The notes under the pieces were generated by a model. The model was not told where the DNA came from and ran no database searches. It worked only from the letters and a program-made list of their open reading frames with translations. The translations under genes were made by a program, and so were the position numbers. From assembly GCF_003115845.1 (NCBI RefSeq), contig NZ_KZ819037.1, positions 42,251 to 106,250 of the forward strand: a DNA stretch of 64,000 bases. Direction: 5' to 3'. Shown here piece by piece: positions 28,700 through 39,490 of the stretch (position 1 is its first letter; the number at the start of each line of letters is the position of its first letter). Source of the DNA: Brenneria roseae subsp. roseae. Its GTDB lineage: Bacteria; Pseudomonadota; Gammaproteobacteria; Enterobacterales; Enterobacteriaceae.

Positions 28700-29946
28700 G
28701 CTCGCCTACGGTAAATAATGAATACGCTACAACAAAGCAAAAAATAGACCAGATACGTTGCCATATACGCCTGCGCCGCACCCAATGCGCCATGTCGGGG
28801 GATCAGCCAGTGCGCAAACCCGGTAAGCAGCAGAAACTGGCTCACCTCGGTCAGCAGATAAAAACGCAGCGCAGCTTTGGCTATCACCAGATAACCAAAT
28901 ACGTAAGCGCCCACTTTCATTACATCGCCCACCAGTTGCCAGGCGAACAAGTCTCTCATTGCGGTAAACTGGCTGGAAAACAACAGCCAGATAGCAAAAT
29001 CACGCAACAGCCAGACACAAAAACTGACCGCAGCCACCACGGGAAGTACAAACTTCAACGACCGGACGATTTCCTGCGCCAACGCCGCTTTATCCGTCAG
29101 GCGTGAGAGCGTCGGTAGCAGATAAACAGTGAACGATGCAGTAATAAATTGCAGATAAGCATCAGAAATACTGCTGACGCCTTGCCAGATACCGACATCG
29201 TCCCAGCTGTAGTGTTCCGCCAACAGGTTACGCATCATGATATACGCAACGGGCAGCGTCACGGCGGTCATCAGCGCCATCAGAGTGAACTTGCCGAGAT
29301 GACCCGCAATCGCCTTGTCCCAGGCTGGTTTCAACGACGACAGCGAGAGCGGCGTACGACGCAACATCAGCCAGCCTGCCGGTAAGACCACCAGCGCTGG
29401 CACCAATGCCAGCCCGGCCAACGCGCCACGGTATCCGCCCAGCGTAAAGCACAGCCAATAGGCAGCCAGACCAATCAGGCTGCCGCTGATGACGGCCAGC
29501 GCATTCCCGATAGCATCACGGTAACCTTTCAGTATTGCCAGAAACAGGTTGGCATAGGCGATGCCCATCTGGATAAAAGCCAGCGCCCGCACCACATCCC
29601 GATATTCATCGTGTCCAAACAGCGCGTTAGCGATAGGACGCGAGGCAAACAGAAATACCACGGCCAGCAGCGTGGAAAATCCCAGCACCAGCGCGACGGC
29701 GGTGCCAAGCAAGGGCGTTAATCGGTCCGGCTGCTGGTGATATTCCGCAACGTACTTGGTCACGCCGTTAAAAATACCGGCGCCAGACAGAACTCCCAGC
29801 ACGGTAATGAGCTGACGAAAATTACCCGCCTGCCCAACCCCGCTGGGCCCGAACGCCACCGCCAACAGCTTGACCACTATCAGCCCCGCGCCGATTTTTA
29901 TCAGCGTGGAGCCCGCCGTCCAGATTGACGCTTTCGCTAACGACAT
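28696..29946 (-). CDS. wzxE: ECA lipid III flippase WzxE
   Basis: This 416-residue polysaccharide-export flippase of the MATE/MOP fold has about 12 spans and moves undecaprenyl-PP-linked ECA repeats to the periplasm. The N-terminus [21 protein letters not shown] and [20 protein letters not shown] are typical. It follows wecE by 1 nt and overlaps wecF by 4 nt. Confidence 0.97.
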   Translation of the reverse strand: MSLAKASIWTAGSTLIKIGAGLIVVKLLAVAFGPSGVGQAGNFRQLITVLGVLSGAGIFNGVTKYVAEYHQQPDRLTPLLGTAVALVLGFSTLLAVVFLFASRPIANALFGHDEYRDVVRALAFIQMGIAYANLFLAILKGYRDAIGNALAVISGSLIGLAAYWLCFTLGGYRGALAGLALVPALVVLPAGWLMLRRTPLSLSSLKPAWDKAIAGHLGKFTLMALMTAVTLPVAYIMMRNLLAEHYSWDDVGIWQGVSSISDAYLQFITASFTVYLLPTLSRLTDKAALAQEIVRSLKFVLPVVAAVSFCVWLLRDFAIWLLFSSQFTAMRDLFAWQLVGDVMKVGAYVFGYLVIAKAALRFYLLTEVSQFLLLTGFAHWLIPRHGALGAAQAYMATYLVYFLLCCSVFIIYRRRA

Positions 29947-29947
29947 A

Positions 29948-31078
29948 TCAGGAGAAGAAGCTCAGGGCGGTATTGATTACCGTACGCTGATTGACGTCAG
30001 GCAGGTTGTAGAACAGCGGCAGACGTACCAGACGTTCACTTTCCTGTGTGGTATAACGATTTTCGCCGACAAAATGTCCAAAATTCAGTCCGGCAGGACA
30101 GTCGTGCAGCGGAATATAATGAAAGACCGTCAGGATTTCAGCTTCTTTCATGTAATTGATAAAGGCGCTTCGATCTTCCGCATCGCGCAGCTTGATATAA
30201 AACATGTGCGCATTGTGAATACAGCTGCCCGGTATTGTCGGCAATGTAATGCGGCCAGCATCAGCCAGCGATTTGAACGCGGCGTAATAGTTCTGCCACA
30301 GGCGTAAACGGCGTTCATTAATCGGTCGGGCGGCTTCAAGCTGCGCCCACAGATAAGCCGCCTGAATATCGGCCATCAGGTAGCTGGAGCCAATATCGCG
30401 CCAGGTATACTTATCAACCTGCCCACGGAAAAACTGACTGCGGTTAGTGCCTTTTTCACGCACGATTTCCGCCCGTTCAATCAGCCTTGAGTCATTAATC
30501 AGCGTCGCTCCGCCTTCTCCGCCGGAGGTGTAGTTCTTGGTTTCATGGAAGCTAAAACAGCCGATATGGCCGATCGAACCCAATACACGCCCTTTGTAAC
30601 TCGACATCACGCCCTGTGCGGCATCTTCAACCACAAACAGATCATATTTCTTCGCCAGCGCCATGATGGCGTCCATTTCACACGCGACGCCAGCATAGTG
30701 AACCGGCACAATAACGCGCGTTTTATCGGTAATCGCCGCTTCAATTTTCGTTTCATCGATGTTCATGGTATCCGGACGAATATCGACAAACACAATTCTG
30801 GCGCCGCGTAACACAAAGGCGTTGGCGGTCGAAACAAAGGTATAACTCGGCATGATGACTTCATCACCGGGTTTGATATCCAGCAGAATTGCCGCCATTT
30901 CCAGTGAAGCCGTACAGGATGGCGTCAACAGCGCTTTCCTGGTGCCGGAATAGTGCTCCAGCCACTGCTGGCAGCGACGGGTAAAACCACCGTCACCGCA
31001 CAGTTTGCCGCTGCTCATGGCAGCCTGCATATAATCGAGTTCTGTACCCACAACCGGAGGCGCATTAAACGGAATCAT
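29948..31078 (-). CDS. wecE: dTDP-4-amino-4,6-dideoxygalactose transaminase
   Basis: WecE (RffA) transfers an amino group from glutamate to dTDP-4-keto-6-deoxyglucose using PLP. The start MIPFNAPPVVGTELDYM (31078) gives 376 residues, as in E. coli; the longer frame runs back through wecD. The PLP lysine is in CFSFHETKNYTSGGEGG, and the cofactor aspartate is in FVVEDAAQGV. It lies 4 nt after the wecD stop. Confidence 0.98.
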   Translation of the reverse strand: MIPFNAPPVVGTELDYMQAAMSSGKLCGDGGFTRRCQQWLEHYSGTRKALLTPSCTASLEMAAILLDIKPGDEVIMPSYTFVSTANAFVLRGARIVFVDIRPDTMNIDETKIEAAITDKTRVIVPVHYAGVACEMDAIMALAKKYDLFVVEDAAQGVMSSYKGRVLGSIGHIGCFSFHETKNYTSGGEGGATLINDSRLIERAEIVREKGTNRSQFFRGQVDKYTWRDIGSSYLMADIQAAYLWAQLEAARPINERRLRLWQNYYAAFKSLADAGRITLPTIPGSCIHNAHMFYIKLRDAEDRSAFINYMKEAEILTVFHYIPLHDCPAGLNFGHFVGENRYTTQESERLVRLPLFYNLPDVNQRTVINTALSFFS

Positions 31079-31082
31079 GTGA

Positions 31083-31841
31083 TCACCTGTATAACCAATA
31101 AGCCGTGCCCTCAACCCGGGCACCGCGACGAAGATAAAGACGAAGTGCCGCCACATTACCGACCTGTGTCGCGACCCGTAAACGCTGTATCCCTTGCTGC
31201 CGACACCACATTTCAGCAAGAGCCATCAGTTGCGCACCCACACCGCGGGTGGTGACGTCCGGAAAAACGCCGAGTAACCCGATACGCGCTTCCCCATCAC
31301 CAAGTTGGCGAATCGTCACCCAGCCCTGCGGCACACCCGCCTCGTTTTCAACCAACAGACACAGGTTATCAAAGGTGCCAAGCACGGCGTTTTCTATCCA
31401 CCGGGCATAAAAACGGCCGCTGTCCGTTGGCTGATACCAGGGGGAACGGAAACGGCTCAGGGAGAAGACCTTTGCCGCCGCCTGCCGCAGCATCGGGATA
31501 TCGGCGCTGTCGGCCACGCGCTGGCGAGGTAATACCGCCGTCGCGGGCGTATCGTCCAGCGATAGGCAGAGGTCGACTTCCCCTTCGACCAGACGAAAAC
31601 CGATATTCGCCAATGTATCCGCCAGCGCCAGATTATCGGCCGGTATCTTAGCCTGCGTCAGCGCATAGCGCGCCAACGCTGCTGGCGTCAGGACGGGCGC
31701 GGAAGATGAAAAATTCAGCTTGCCGCTGACCAGATTGAAAAACTCGCTTTCCCAGTTCAGCGGTTCAATCGTGGCGCGGATCGCAGACGCATCTGAGGAC
31801 GTTGGCTTCCCCTCCGTCAGAATGAAGTCAGAATTTTTCAT
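31083..31841 (-). CDS. wecD: dTDP-fucosamine acetyltransferase
   Basis: WecD (RffC) acetylates dTDP-4-amino-4,6-dideoxygalactose to dTDP-Fuc4NAc. It is a GNAT protein with the acetyl-CoA motif FPDVTTRGVGAQLMALAEMW and the C-terminal RVATQVGNVAALRLYLRRGA, as in E. coli. At 252 residues it has an N-terminal extension relative to the 224 of E. coli. The ATG at 31841 has an AAGGAG site, so the extension is likely real. It lies 32 nt after rffG, where rffH would be expected. Confidence 0.95.
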   Translation of the reverse strand: MKNSDFILTEGKPTSSDASAIRATIEPLNWESEFFNLVSGKLNFSSSAPVLTPAALARYALTQAKIPADNLALADTLANIGFRLVEGEVDLCLSLDDTPATAVLPRQRVADSADIPMLRQAAAKVFSLSRFRSPWYQPTDSGRFYARWIENAVLGTFDNLCLLVENEAGVPQGWVTIRQLGDGEARIGLLGVFPDVTTRGVGAQLMALAEMWCRQQGIQRLRVATQVGNVAALRLYLRRGARVEGTAYWLYR

Positions 31842-31873
31842 ATCCGCTCCTTATCTTGTATAAACCCGACCGA

Positions 31874-32941
31874 TCAGTCGTTCAGCCCCAAACGCTCGCC
31901 GGTATAGGAACCATCCTGTACGCTGCGCCACCAGGATTCATTATTCAGATACCAACTGACGGTTTTTCTCATGCCGGTTTCAAATGTTTCCTGTGGACGC
32001 CAGCCCAATTCACGCTCAATTTTACCGGCATCAATGGCGTAACGAATGTCATGACCGGGGCGATCTTTCACATAGGTTATTAAGTCACGGTAGTGCCGCA
32101 CGTCAGCGGGTTTGTTGGGAACCAGTTCTTCCAGCAGCTCACAAATCGTCTGAACGACTTCGATGTTTTTACGTTCGTTATGACCACCGATGTTGTACGT
32201 TTCCCCAACGATGCCTTCCGTCACGACTTTATAGAGCGCACGAGCGTGATCTTCGACGAACAGCCAGTCACGGATCTGGGCTCCATCGCCATAAACCGGC
32301 AGTGGCTTACCCGCAACCGCATTCAGAATTATCAGCGGGATCAGTTTCTCAGGGAAATGATAGGGGCCATAGTTGTTGGAACAGTTGGTGATAATGGTCG
32401 GCAAACCGTAGGTACGTAGCCAGGCACGCACCAGGTGATCGCTGGATGCTTTAGACGCGGAGTAAGGGCTGCTTGGCGCATAAGGCGTCGTTTCCGTGAA
32501 CAGATCATCGGTACCGTGCAAATCGCCGAACACTTCATCAGTCGAGATATGGTGAAAGCGGAACGCCGCTTTTGCGGTGGCTTCCATACTTTGCCAGTAG
32601 TGACGTGCGGCTTCCAACAGATTGTAAGTACCCACTATATTGGTTTCGATGAACGCCGCCGGGCCATCAATAGAGCGATCGACATGACTTTCCGCGGCCA
32701 GATGCATCACCATCGCTGGCTGATATTCGGCAAACACCCGATCGAGCGCCGCACGATCGCAAATATCTACCTGTTCAAAAGCAAAACGAGCGCTGTCCGC
32801 GACCGGTGCCAAAGAGGACAGATTGCCTGCGTAGGTAAGTTTGTCCACCACCGCCACACTGTCCGGTGTCTCGGTCAGAACGTGCCTTACCAACGCTGAA
32901 CCAATAAATCCGGCTCCGCCGGTAATTAAAATACGTTTCAA
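31874..32941 (-). CDS. rffG: dTDP-glucose 4,6-dehydratase
   Basis: RffG converts dTDP-glucose to dTDP-4-keto-6-deoxyglucose. I chose the TTG start at 32939-32941 ([18 protein letters not shown]) because AAGGAG lies 7 nt upstream. It also overlaps the wecC stop as TTGA, and it gives 355 residues, the E. coli length; the GTG two codons earlier is too near the ribosome site. Rossmann GGAGFIGS and the catalytic YSASKASSD are present, with TSTDEV-type segment [12 protein letters not shown]. Confidence 0.97.
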   Translation of the reverse strand: MKRILITGGAGFIGSALVRHVLTETPDSVAVVDKLTYAGNLSSLAPVADSARFAFEQVDICDRAALDRVFAEYQPAMVMHLAAESHVDRSIDGPAAFIETNIVGTYNLLEAARHYWQSMEATAKAAFRFHHISTDEVFGDLHGTDDLFTETTPYAPSSPYSASKASSDHLVRAWLRTYGLPTIITNCSNNYGPYHFPEKLIPLIILNAVAGKPLPVYGDGAQIRDWLFVEDHARALYKVVTEGIVGETYNIGGHNERKNIEVVQTICELLEELVPNKPADVRHYRDLITYVKDRPGHDIRYAIDAGKIERELGWRPQETFETGMRKTVSWYLNNESWWRSVQDGSYTGERLGLND

Positions 32942-34200
32942 CGCCACACTCCTTTTGTATCAATAACCCAATCTTGTTTAACGTCTTCGGGGTTAACAGC
33001 TTTGAACTGGCGGTGATCGACCAGCATCACCAGGACATCCGCATCCCGTAACGCCGACGCCGTATCGACCAACTGTACGTGCCCCGCCAGCGCAACAGGC
33101 AATTGTTTCACATTAGGCTCTACCGTCAGCGTGGCGCCCACATGCCACTGCGCGATCATTGCCGTAATTTCCACTGCCGGGCTTTCGCGCAGGTCGTCAA
33201 TGTCAGGCTTAAACGCCAGACCAAAACAAGCGACCGTGACTTCGCTGGCGCGTTTGTCCGTCTGCGCCAGGTAATCCGCCACCGCCGCTTTAACCCGATC
33301 GACAACCCATAGCGGTTTGCCATCATTCACCAGCCTGGCCGTGTGAATCAGTCTCGCCTGCTGCGGGTTCTGAGCCACAATAAACCACGGATCAACGGCA
33401 ATGCAGTGCCCGCCCACGCCGGGGCCGGGTTGCAGAATATTGACGCGGGGATGGCGGTTTGCCAATCGGATAAGTTCCCATACGTTAATGTTCTGCTCGG
33501 CGCAGATCAGCGACAGCTCATTGGCAAACGCAATATTGACATCACGGAAGCTATTTTCCGTCAGCTTGCACATCTCGGCCGTGCGAGAGTTAGTGATTAC
33601 ACACTCACCTTCAAGGAAGATTTTGTACAGTTCACTGGCGCGTGCGGAGCACACCGGCGTCATCCCGCCAATGACCCGATCGTTTTTAATCAGTTCGACC
33701 ACGACCTGCCCCGGTAAAACGCGCTCGGGACAGTAGGCAATATTGATGTCGGCGGCATCTCCCGCCTGCTGTGGGAAGGTTAGATCGGGGCGAACCTGAG
33801 CCAGCCATTCAGCCATCTGCTCCGTTGCGCCGACAGGCGAAGTCGATTCCAGAATGACCAAATCGCCTTTTTTCAGCACGGGAGCAATCGACTCCGCCGC
33901 GGCCTGTACATAAGCCATATCCGGTTCATGATCGCCTTTAAACGGGGTAGGTACCGCAATCAGAAACGCATCCGCCGCAACGGGTTTGTTAAAGGCGCGC
34001 AGGTAGCCATGCTCTACCGCCACTTTTACCAGCGTATCCAGATCGGGCTCGACGATGTGAATTTCACCCCGGTTAATGGTGTCCACCGCCTGTTTATTTA
34101 CATCAATACCCACCACATTCTTTTTACGAGACGCAAATGCCGCTGCGGTCGGTAATCCGATATATCCCAGTCCAATAACGGAGATTGTGTCAAAACTCAT
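32938..34200 (-). CDS. wecC: UDP-N-acetyl-D-mannosamine dehydrogenase
   Basis: WecC (RffD) oxidises UDP-ManNAc to UDP-ManNAcA with two NAD+. The start [17 protein letters not shown] (34200) gives 420 residues, as in E. coli; the frame extends upstream through a repeat element and is not used. Rossmann [14 protein letters not shown] and the catalytic cysteine of [16 protein letters not shown] are present. Its stop overlaps the rffG start. Confidence 0.98.
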   Translation of the reverse strand: MSFDTISVIGLGYIGLPTAAAFASRKKNVVGIDVNKQAVDTINRGEIHIVEPDLDTLVKVAVEHGYLRAFNKPVAADAFLIAVPTPFKGDHEPDMAYVQAAAESIAPVLKKGDLVILESTSPVGATEQMAEWLAQVRPDLTFPQQAGDAADINIAYCPERVLPGQVVVELIKNDRVIGGMTPVCSARASELYKIFLEGECVITNSRTAEMCKLTENSFRDVNIAFANELSLICAEQNINVWELIRLANRHPRVNILQPGPGVGGHCIAVDPWFIVAQNPQQARLIHTARLVNDGKPLWVVDRVKAAVADYLAQTDKRASEVTVACFGLAFKPDIDDLRESPAVEITAMIAQWHVGATLTVEPNVKQLPVALAGHVQLVDTASALRDADVLVMLVDHRQFKAVNPEDVKQDWVIDTKGVWR

Positions 34201-34218
34201 AATGTCACCTGATATTTT

Positions 34219-34326
34219 TGTATGGCGGGCTATCCTGCCCGCCCCCTTCGGCCGTCGCAAGCGACGTTGAAAAACGCTCCCGGCGTTTTTTTATGGCGGG
34301 ATCAATCTGGCTCGCCCCTTCGGGAC
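34219..34326. repeat. Dispersed palindromic repeat, copy A plus a half copy
   Basis: The minus strand of 34219-34298 reads AACGCCGGGAGCG, then CGTCGCTTGCGACGGCCG and a terminal GCGGGCAGGATAGCCCGCCA stem. A second half unit (34291-34326) follows with the same order CCGAAGGGGCGAGCC...CCCGCCATA. An inverted related copy lies at 37885-37957. It fills the wecB-wecC gap and would form strong hairpins in that mRNA. Confidence 0.75.
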
Positions 34327-34328
34327 GT

Positions 34329-35465
34329 TTACACATGCATGGGCAGGCGTGCGCTTTTCAACGCTTCAACAATACGCTGGCAGGCCTGACCATCACCATA
34401 GGGGTTATGTGCACGACTCATCGTCTGGTATTCATTTTCATCAGTCAGAAGCAGGGAAACGGCATCTACGATTTTCGCCACGTCGGTCCCCACCAATCTC
34501 ACCGTCCCGGCCTCCACCGCCTCGGGACGCTCGGTAGTTTCACGCATGACCAACACCGGCTTACCTAACGAGGGGGCTTCCTCCTGAATTCCGCCGGAAT
34601 CGGTCAGAATCACATACGAACGATTCATCAGATAAACAAATGGCAGATAGTCCTGTGGCGCAATCAACATCACATTGTTAATGCCACTCAGGATGCGGTT
34701 GACCGGCTCACTGACGTTAGGATTAAGGTGTACCGGATAAACAATCTGCACATCCGGATGCCGTCTGGCGATATCGGCCAGCGCACTGCAAATACGTTCG
34801 AAACCGTCACCAAAACTTTCACGCCGGTGTCCGGTGACCAGGATCAGCTTTTTGGTCGCATCCAGAAAAGCGTACTGCTCATCCAGACGGCGACACAAGT
34901 CCGCATCACTGACGATGCGATCCCGTACCCAGAACAACGCATCAATGACCGTATTCCCGGTGACGACAATATGTCGATCCGACAAATGCTCACGCAGTAA
35001 ATTCTGACGGGCATTTTCCGTTGGCGCAAAATGGTACATGGCCAAGTGCCCGGTCAGCTTACGGTTCGCTTCTTCCGGCCAGGGAGAATAGAGATTTCCG
35101 GTACGCAGCCCGGCCTCCACATGTCCAACGGGAATGCGTTGATAAAACGCAGCCAAACTGGTGGTCAGCGTCGTGGTGGTATCACCATGCACCAGCACCA
35201 AATCGGGTTTAAATTCAGTCATAACGGGCTCGAGCCCTGTCAGAATGCGGCAGGAGATCTCACTGAGGCTCTGTCCCGGCTGCATGATATTCAGATCGTA
35301 ATCTGGCGAAATATTGAACAAACGCAGCACCTGATCCAGCATCTCCCGATGCTGGGCTGTTACGCAAATTCTCGATTCAAAGGCTTCATCCTGAGCCAGG
35401 GCATGAACCAATGGAGCCATTTTAATGGCCTCCGGCCGGGTGCCGAAAACAGTCAACACTTTCAC
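34329..35465 (-). CDS. wecB: UDP-N-acetylglucosamine 2-epimerase (non-hydrolysing)
   Basis: WecB (RffE) epimerises UDP-GlcNAc to UDP-ManNAc for ECA. It has 378 residues starting [20 protein letters not shown]. Conserved segments are [41 protein letters not shown] and [20 protein letters not shown] (catalytic and UDP-binding residues). The second gene gap (34201-34328) before wecC is filled by a repeat. Confidence 0.98.
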   Translation of the reverse strand: MKVLTVFGTRPEAIKMAPLVHALAQDEAFESRICVTAQHREMLDQVLRLFNISPDYDLNIMQPGQSLSEISCRILTGLEPVMTEFKPDLVLVHGDTTTTLTTSLAAFYQRIPVGHVEAGLRTGNLYSPWPEEANRKLTGHLAMYHFAPTENARQNLLREHLSDRHIVVTGNTVIDALFWVRDRIVSDADLCRRLDEQYAFLDATKKLILVTGHRRESFGDGFERICSALADIARRHPDVQIVYPVHLNPNVSEPVNRILSGINNVMLIAPQDYLPFVYLMNRSYVILTDSGGIQEEAPSLGKPVLVMRETTERPEAVEAGTVRLVGTDVAKIVDAVSLLLTDENEYQTMSRAHNPYGDGQACQRIVEALKSARLPMHV

Positions 35466-35520
35466 AGTGAATCTCTTTAATCAGGTTAGACGCAGACTTT
35501 TACTGCGAATCGGACGTCAA

Positions 35521-36579
35521 TCAGCGAACCGGTTGACGTGGACGGCGTACCAAAGCAAAACCCGCGCCCACTAACGCCCCGATCGCGCCCCACATCACCA
35601 TCAGAAAGGCACGACGCGGGCTATCGCGCTTCACCGGTTCTTCCGGTGTACGCAGGTAGCGGTAGGTCTGGAAACTGGCGTCAAGCGTGGGCCCGACATT
35701 CAGAGTGGTTAGCATGGCGCGATTTTGATCGTAATCGAGATCATAGTGCGGCCCGCTGGCTTGCAAAGACTCCAGGCGTGCCTGCAACATCGGCCTTCCC
35801 AGTAAAAACATTTCTGACGCAGGCAGCTCATCCGCCGGCGTATCAGTCTGGCTACGGCTGATACCTTGCTGCTGGGCGATTTTCAGCGCCTGTTCGACAC
35901 TACGGATTTCACGTTCGTAAATCGCCTTGGCGACGGCTTCCTGCCGCTTGATCTGCGACTTGATGAAAATGGTTCTGGCCGCCCATGCGCCAGTGATTTC
36001 TTCATTCAGGTGACCCGCTGCGTGTTGACTGGCGAACACCACATACTGACGAAGTAACGTATTGGCGTCAGCGGGCGTTTCCGCCATCAGCTTCACCGTA
36101 TCACTGGTTTTTTTGGCATCATCACGCGGCGTAAACTGAATATTATTCACCAGTTCATCCAGCAGGGCGGCATCAGCCTTCACATCCCCCTCCTGACGCT
36201 GCTTGTAATAGTCAGTCTGTAACCAGAAATCCCGGCGGGTATCATAGGCCGCCAGCTGCATGATGAACTCATCATAAACATCGGCCGAAATGGATGGCTG
36301 CTCCGATTGCGGCACAGCAAAGGATTTCGCATCCAGATTGCGGAGAAACTGTTGTTGCGAATAGTACCCGCCCAACATGTTTACCGTCGGTTTATCCGTA
36401 ATCGCCGTTGCACTCCACTCCTGTTTTACCAGATAAGAATAGAGTAACGCCGTAACGCTAAACAGCACGGCAATAGCGATGATCCAGGGCTTACCACGCC
36501 ACAGCGTGCAAACTAAGCCGCGAATGTCCAGTTCATTATCAACTAACGTATTCCCGGTAGACAGGTTCTCTGATTTCAT
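35521..36579 (-). CDS. wzzE: ECA chain-length regulator WzzE
   Basis: WzzE is a polysaccharide co-polymerase that sets ECA chain length. The 352-residue protein has two membrane spans, at ~33-52 (PWIIAIAVLFSVTALLYSY) and ~326-344 (FLMVMWGAIGALVGAGFAL). A periplasmic helical domain lies between them. The N-terminus NELDIRGLVCTLWRGKPWI is typical. It lies between wecA and wecB. Confidence 0.97.
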   Translation of the reverse strand: MKSENLSTGNTLVDNELDIRGLVCTLWRGKPWIIAIAVLFSVTALLYSYLVKQEWSATAITDKPTVNMLGGYYSQQQFLRNLDAKSFAVPQSEQPSISADVYDEFIMQLAAYDTRRDFWLQTDYYKQRQEGDVKADAALLDELVNNIQFTPRDDAKKTSDTVKLMAETPADANTLLRQYVVFASQHAAGHLNEEITGAWAARTIFIKSQIKRQEAVAKAIYEREIRSVEQALKIAQQQGISRSQTDTPADELPASEMFLLGRPMLQARLESLQASGPHYDLDYDQNRAMLTTLNVGPTLDASFQTYRYLRTPEEPVKRDSPRRAFLMVMWGAIGALVGAGFALVRRPRQPVR

Positions 36580-36600
36580 TACTTCCCCAAGGTTATTTGG

Positions 36601-37698
36601 TCAAGGGAACTGCTTTTGCTCATCGGCATTCCGCATACGGCGCTTGATGCGCTTGATAAAACGAGCGACTCGCCATGCGCGTTTCAGGCAGTAGCCATAG
36701 AGCAAAAACGTAAGCAAGAATAATGCCAACATTACCCATTCTGGCACAAAGGAGAGGTATTCTCCAAGCACACCAACTGCGGCTAATAACGCGGCCGCCA
36801 GCGTAATCAACACAAAAGCCTGTCGAGAAGTAAAGCCGGCCCGCATCATCAAATGATGGATATGCTGGCGATCGGGAGAAAACGGACTCATCCCTTTATG
36901 TAGGCGGCGATACATAATCGCGATCATATCAATGAGGGGAATCGCAATAATCCACAATGCGGTAACAGGATTAATCGGATGCTGTTTACCTTGCGTGGTC
37001 TGAATCAGGATCCAGATAGCCGTGAAACCGATCATGGTACTCCCGGCATCACCCATAAAGACTTTGAACCGTTTACCGAAAACGCCGAGATTCAGCAGAA
37101 TATAGGGAAGCGTAGCGGCAATCATGGCAAAGCACCACAACGCCAGATTCATATGACCGCCCAGATAGAGCAATATCCCCATTGCGCCAAATGAGACACA
37201 GGATAGCCCGCCCAGCAGCCCATCAATCCCATCAACCATATTGAAAGCATTAATTGCGGCCCAGACCGCAAACAGCGTGACCAGATAGCCAAAAGGCCCC
37301 AATCCCATTTCCCATGGGCCAAAAATATGGCCGAGGTTGTGCAAAGAAAGCCCCGCAAACCCCATCATGATGGCCGCGACACATGCCTGTACGACAGCAC
37401 GGATTTTCACGCTGATATCAAAACGGTCATCCAGTGCGCCGACAAACACCAAAACACCGGCACAAAGCAGGTAAAGACGGAAATTGGGAATGTAGTAATC
37501 GGTGATCAGAAAGGTAAAGCAGATCCCTGCGAACACGGAGATACCCCCCACCAGAGGAATCAGCCCCTGATGCCGTTTACGGTAGTTCGGGCGATCGACA
37601 AGTCCTATCTTTCTCGCCACCTGGCGAGCAAAAAACAGAAAGCCCAGAGAAAACAGGAAAATGATTAATAATTCGATACTCATAATGAGTAAATTCAC
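36601..37698 (-). CDS. wecA: UDP-GlcNAc:undecaprenyl-phosphate GlcNAc-1-P transferase
   Basis: WecA (Rfe) starts ECA and many O-antigens by making GlcNAc-PP-undecaprenol. The 365-residue, ~11-span membrane protein starts at GTG (MNLLIMSIELL), as in E. coli. Active-site motifs are GALDDRFDIS, NAFNMVDGIDGL, VFMGDAGST and the HIHH-type SPDRQHIHHL. It is the first gene of the cluster. Confidence 0.98.
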   Translation of the reverse strand: MNLLIMSIELLIIFLFSLGFLFFARQVARKIGLVDRPNYRKRHQGLIPLVGGISVFAGICFTFLITDYYIPNFRLYLLCAGVLVFVGALDDRFDISVKIRAVVQACVAAIMMGFAGLSLHNLGHIFGPWEMGLGPFGYLVTLFAVWAAINAFNMVDGIDGLLGGLSCVSFGAMGILLYLGGHMNLALWCFAMIAATLPYILLNLGVFGKRFKVFMGDAGSTMIGFTAIWILIQTTQGKQHPINPVTALWIIAIPLIDMIAIMYRRLHKGMSPFSPDRQHIHHLMMRAGFTSRQAFVLITLAAALLAAVGVLGEYLSFVPEWVMLALFLLTFLLYGYCLKRAWRVARFIKRIKRRMRNADEQKQFP

Positions 37699-37884
37699 CG
37701 TTCACAGCTTCGCTATGGCTGCTCAATATATGCTCGGTTTACGCCTTAAAGACTATCAATCACATTGATACATTTCCGTTCAGCAAGGCCACAACCCTAT
37801 GGCCTGCTTCCCAGGCGATCAGCATAGTCTAAAAAGAACGCAGTTTATAACCTTTATGGCTCAAATAACCATTTTATAGGCTTG

Positions 37885-37957
37885 GATATAAAAAATCGCC
37901 GGGAGCGATTTTAAACATCGCTTGCGACGACCGAAAGGGGCAGGAATAGTCCGGCAT
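37885..37957. repeat. Dispersed palindromic repeat, copy B
   Basis: The + strand reads ATCGCCGGGAGCGATTTTA, then CATCGCTTGCGACGACCG and AGGAATAGTCCGGCATA. It aligns over ~75 bp with the minus strand of copy A at 34219-34298. It lies between wecA and rho, next to the rho terminator. The remainder of the wecA-rho gap (37699-37884) shows no gene and probably holds the wecA promoter. Confidence 0.75.
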
Positions 37958-37985
37958 AAAAAACGCCACGACCCAGCGTGGCGTT
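37958..37985 (-). terminator. rho terminator
   Basis: On the minus strand, AACGCCACG (37977-37985) pairs with CGTGGCGTT (37962-37970) over a 6-nt loop and is followed by U's. It lies 19 nt after the rho stop. Confidence 0.8.
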
Positions 37986-38004
37986 CCCCGAGTCCATTCG
38001 TGAT

Positions 38005-39264
38005 TTACGAACGCTTCATCATATCGAAGAATTCATCGTTGGTTTTGGTCATCGCCAACTTGTTAATCAGGAATTCCATCGCATCAATCTCACCCATCGG
38101 GTGGATAATCTTACGCAGAATCCACATCTTTTGTAGTTCTTCAGACGTGGTCAGCAATTCTTCTTTACGCGTACCGGAACGGTTGTAATCGATAGCCGGG
38201 AATACGCGTTTTTCAGCAATTTTACGCGCGAGATGCAGCTCCATATTACCGGTGCCTTTAAACTCTTCGTAAATGACTTCGTCCATTTTTGAACCGGTAT
38301 CGACCAGTGCGGTTGCAATGATCGTCAAGCTGCCGCCTTCTTCAACGTTACGGGCCGCACCAAAAAAACGTTTTGGACGATGCAGAGCGTTGGCGTCCAC
38401 ACCACCGGTCAATACCTTGCCGGAAGCAGGCACCACGGTGTTATAAGCACGTGCCAGACGTGTAATAGAGTCCAGCAGAATGATGACGTCTTTTTTATGC
38501 TCGACCAGGCGCTTCGCTTTTTCGATTACCATTTCGGCAACCTGAACGTGGCGGGAAGCAGGTTCATCAAAGGTAGAAGCAACGACTTCACCTTTAACCA
38601 GACGCTGCATCTCGGTCACTTCTTCCGGACGTTCGTCAATCAGCAGCACCATCAGCACGCAGTCAGGATGGTTGTAAGCAATGCTTTGTGCAATATTCTG
38701 CAACAGCATGGTTTTACCTGCTTTTGGCGGAGCAACAATCAGACCGCGCTGACCACGGCCGATAGGCGCGGCCAAATCCAGCACCCGGGCCGTCAAATCT
38801 TCTGTTGAACCATTACCACGCTCCATCCGCAGGCGAGAATTCGCGTGCAGGGGAGTGAGGTTTTCAAACAGGATTTTACTGCGGGCGTTTTCTGGTTTGT
38901 CGTAGTTGACTTCGTTGACTTTCAGCAGGGCAAAATAGCGTTCACCTTCTTTTGGCGGCCGGATTTTGCCTGAAATGGTGTCACCAGTACGAAGGTTAAA
39001 ACGGCGGATTTGACTGGGGGAAACGTAGATATCATCGGGACCGGCAAGGTAGGAACTGTCTGCAGAACGGAGGAAGCCAAAGCCATCCTGCAATATCTCC
39101 AGCACACCGTCGCCGAAAATATCCTCGCCACTTTTCGCGTGCTGCTTGAGAATGGCAAAAATAATATCCTGCTTGCGCATGCGAGCGAGGTTTTCCAATC
39201 CCATACTTTCGCCAAGAGTAATCAACTCAGAAACCGGCGTATTCTTTAATTCGGTAAGATTCAT
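38005..39264 (-). CDS. rho: Transcription termination factor Rho
   Basis: Rho is the hexameric RNA-DNA helicase that ends untranslated transcripts. It has 419 residues, the same as E. coli, starting [20 protein letters not shown]. The cold-shock-like RNA-binding domain ([20 protein letters not shown]) is followed by the ATPase with Walker [16 protein letters not shown] and Walker [15 protein letters not shown]; the Q/R loops are also present. Expression is normally autogenous through its leader, which is long here and interrupted by an ERIC. Confidence 0.99.
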   Translation of the reverse strand: MNLTELKNTPVSELITLGESMGLENLARMRKQDIIFAILKQHAKSGEDIFGDGVLEILQDGFGFLRSADSSYLAGPDDIYVSPSQIRRFNLRTGDTISGKIRPPKEGERYFALLKVNEVNYDKPENARSKILFENLTPLHANSRLRMERGNGSTEDLTARVLDLAAPIGRGQRGLIVAPPKAGKTMLLQNIAQSIAYNHPDCVLMVLLIDERPEEVTEMQRLVKGEVVASTFDEPASRHVQVAEMVIEKAKRLVEHKKDVIILLDSITRLARAYNTVVPASGKVLTGGVDANALHRPKRFFGAARNVEEGGSLTIIATALVDTGSKMDEVIYEEFKGTGNMELHLARKIAEKRVFPAIDYNRSGTRKEELLTTSEELQKMWILRKIIHPMGEIDAMEFLINKLAMTKTNDEFFDMMKRS

Positions 39265-39360
39265 AATGGTGGGTTCTTAAACTCGGGGTAAATCTCGAAC
39301 TATTAACGTGAATGGTATGGCAGGGTCATCCGTGCCTCTATAATAACCTTCGATCACCCA

Positions 39361-39487
39361 TATACTCGTCATCTTTCAAGCCGCAGGCGCGTTGGCTGCC
39401 TTCATTCACCCCAGCCGCCTACTCATTGTAAGCGCCAGAGGATTCACTCGGTTGCCGCCTTCCTGCACCTCAAAATCTATTGGGTAT
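39361..39487. repeat. ERIC element in the rho leader
   Basis: This is a 127-bp element with ERIC ends (TATACTCGTCATCTTTCAAG and AAAATCTATTGGGTAT) and core segments TTCATTCACCCCAG and GTAAGCGCCAGAGGATTCAC, recognisable as diverged ERIC1R/ERIC2 primer regions. It lies 97 bp upstream of the rho start codon and within the probable rho 5' leader. Confidence 0.85.
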
Positions 39488-39490
39488 GCC

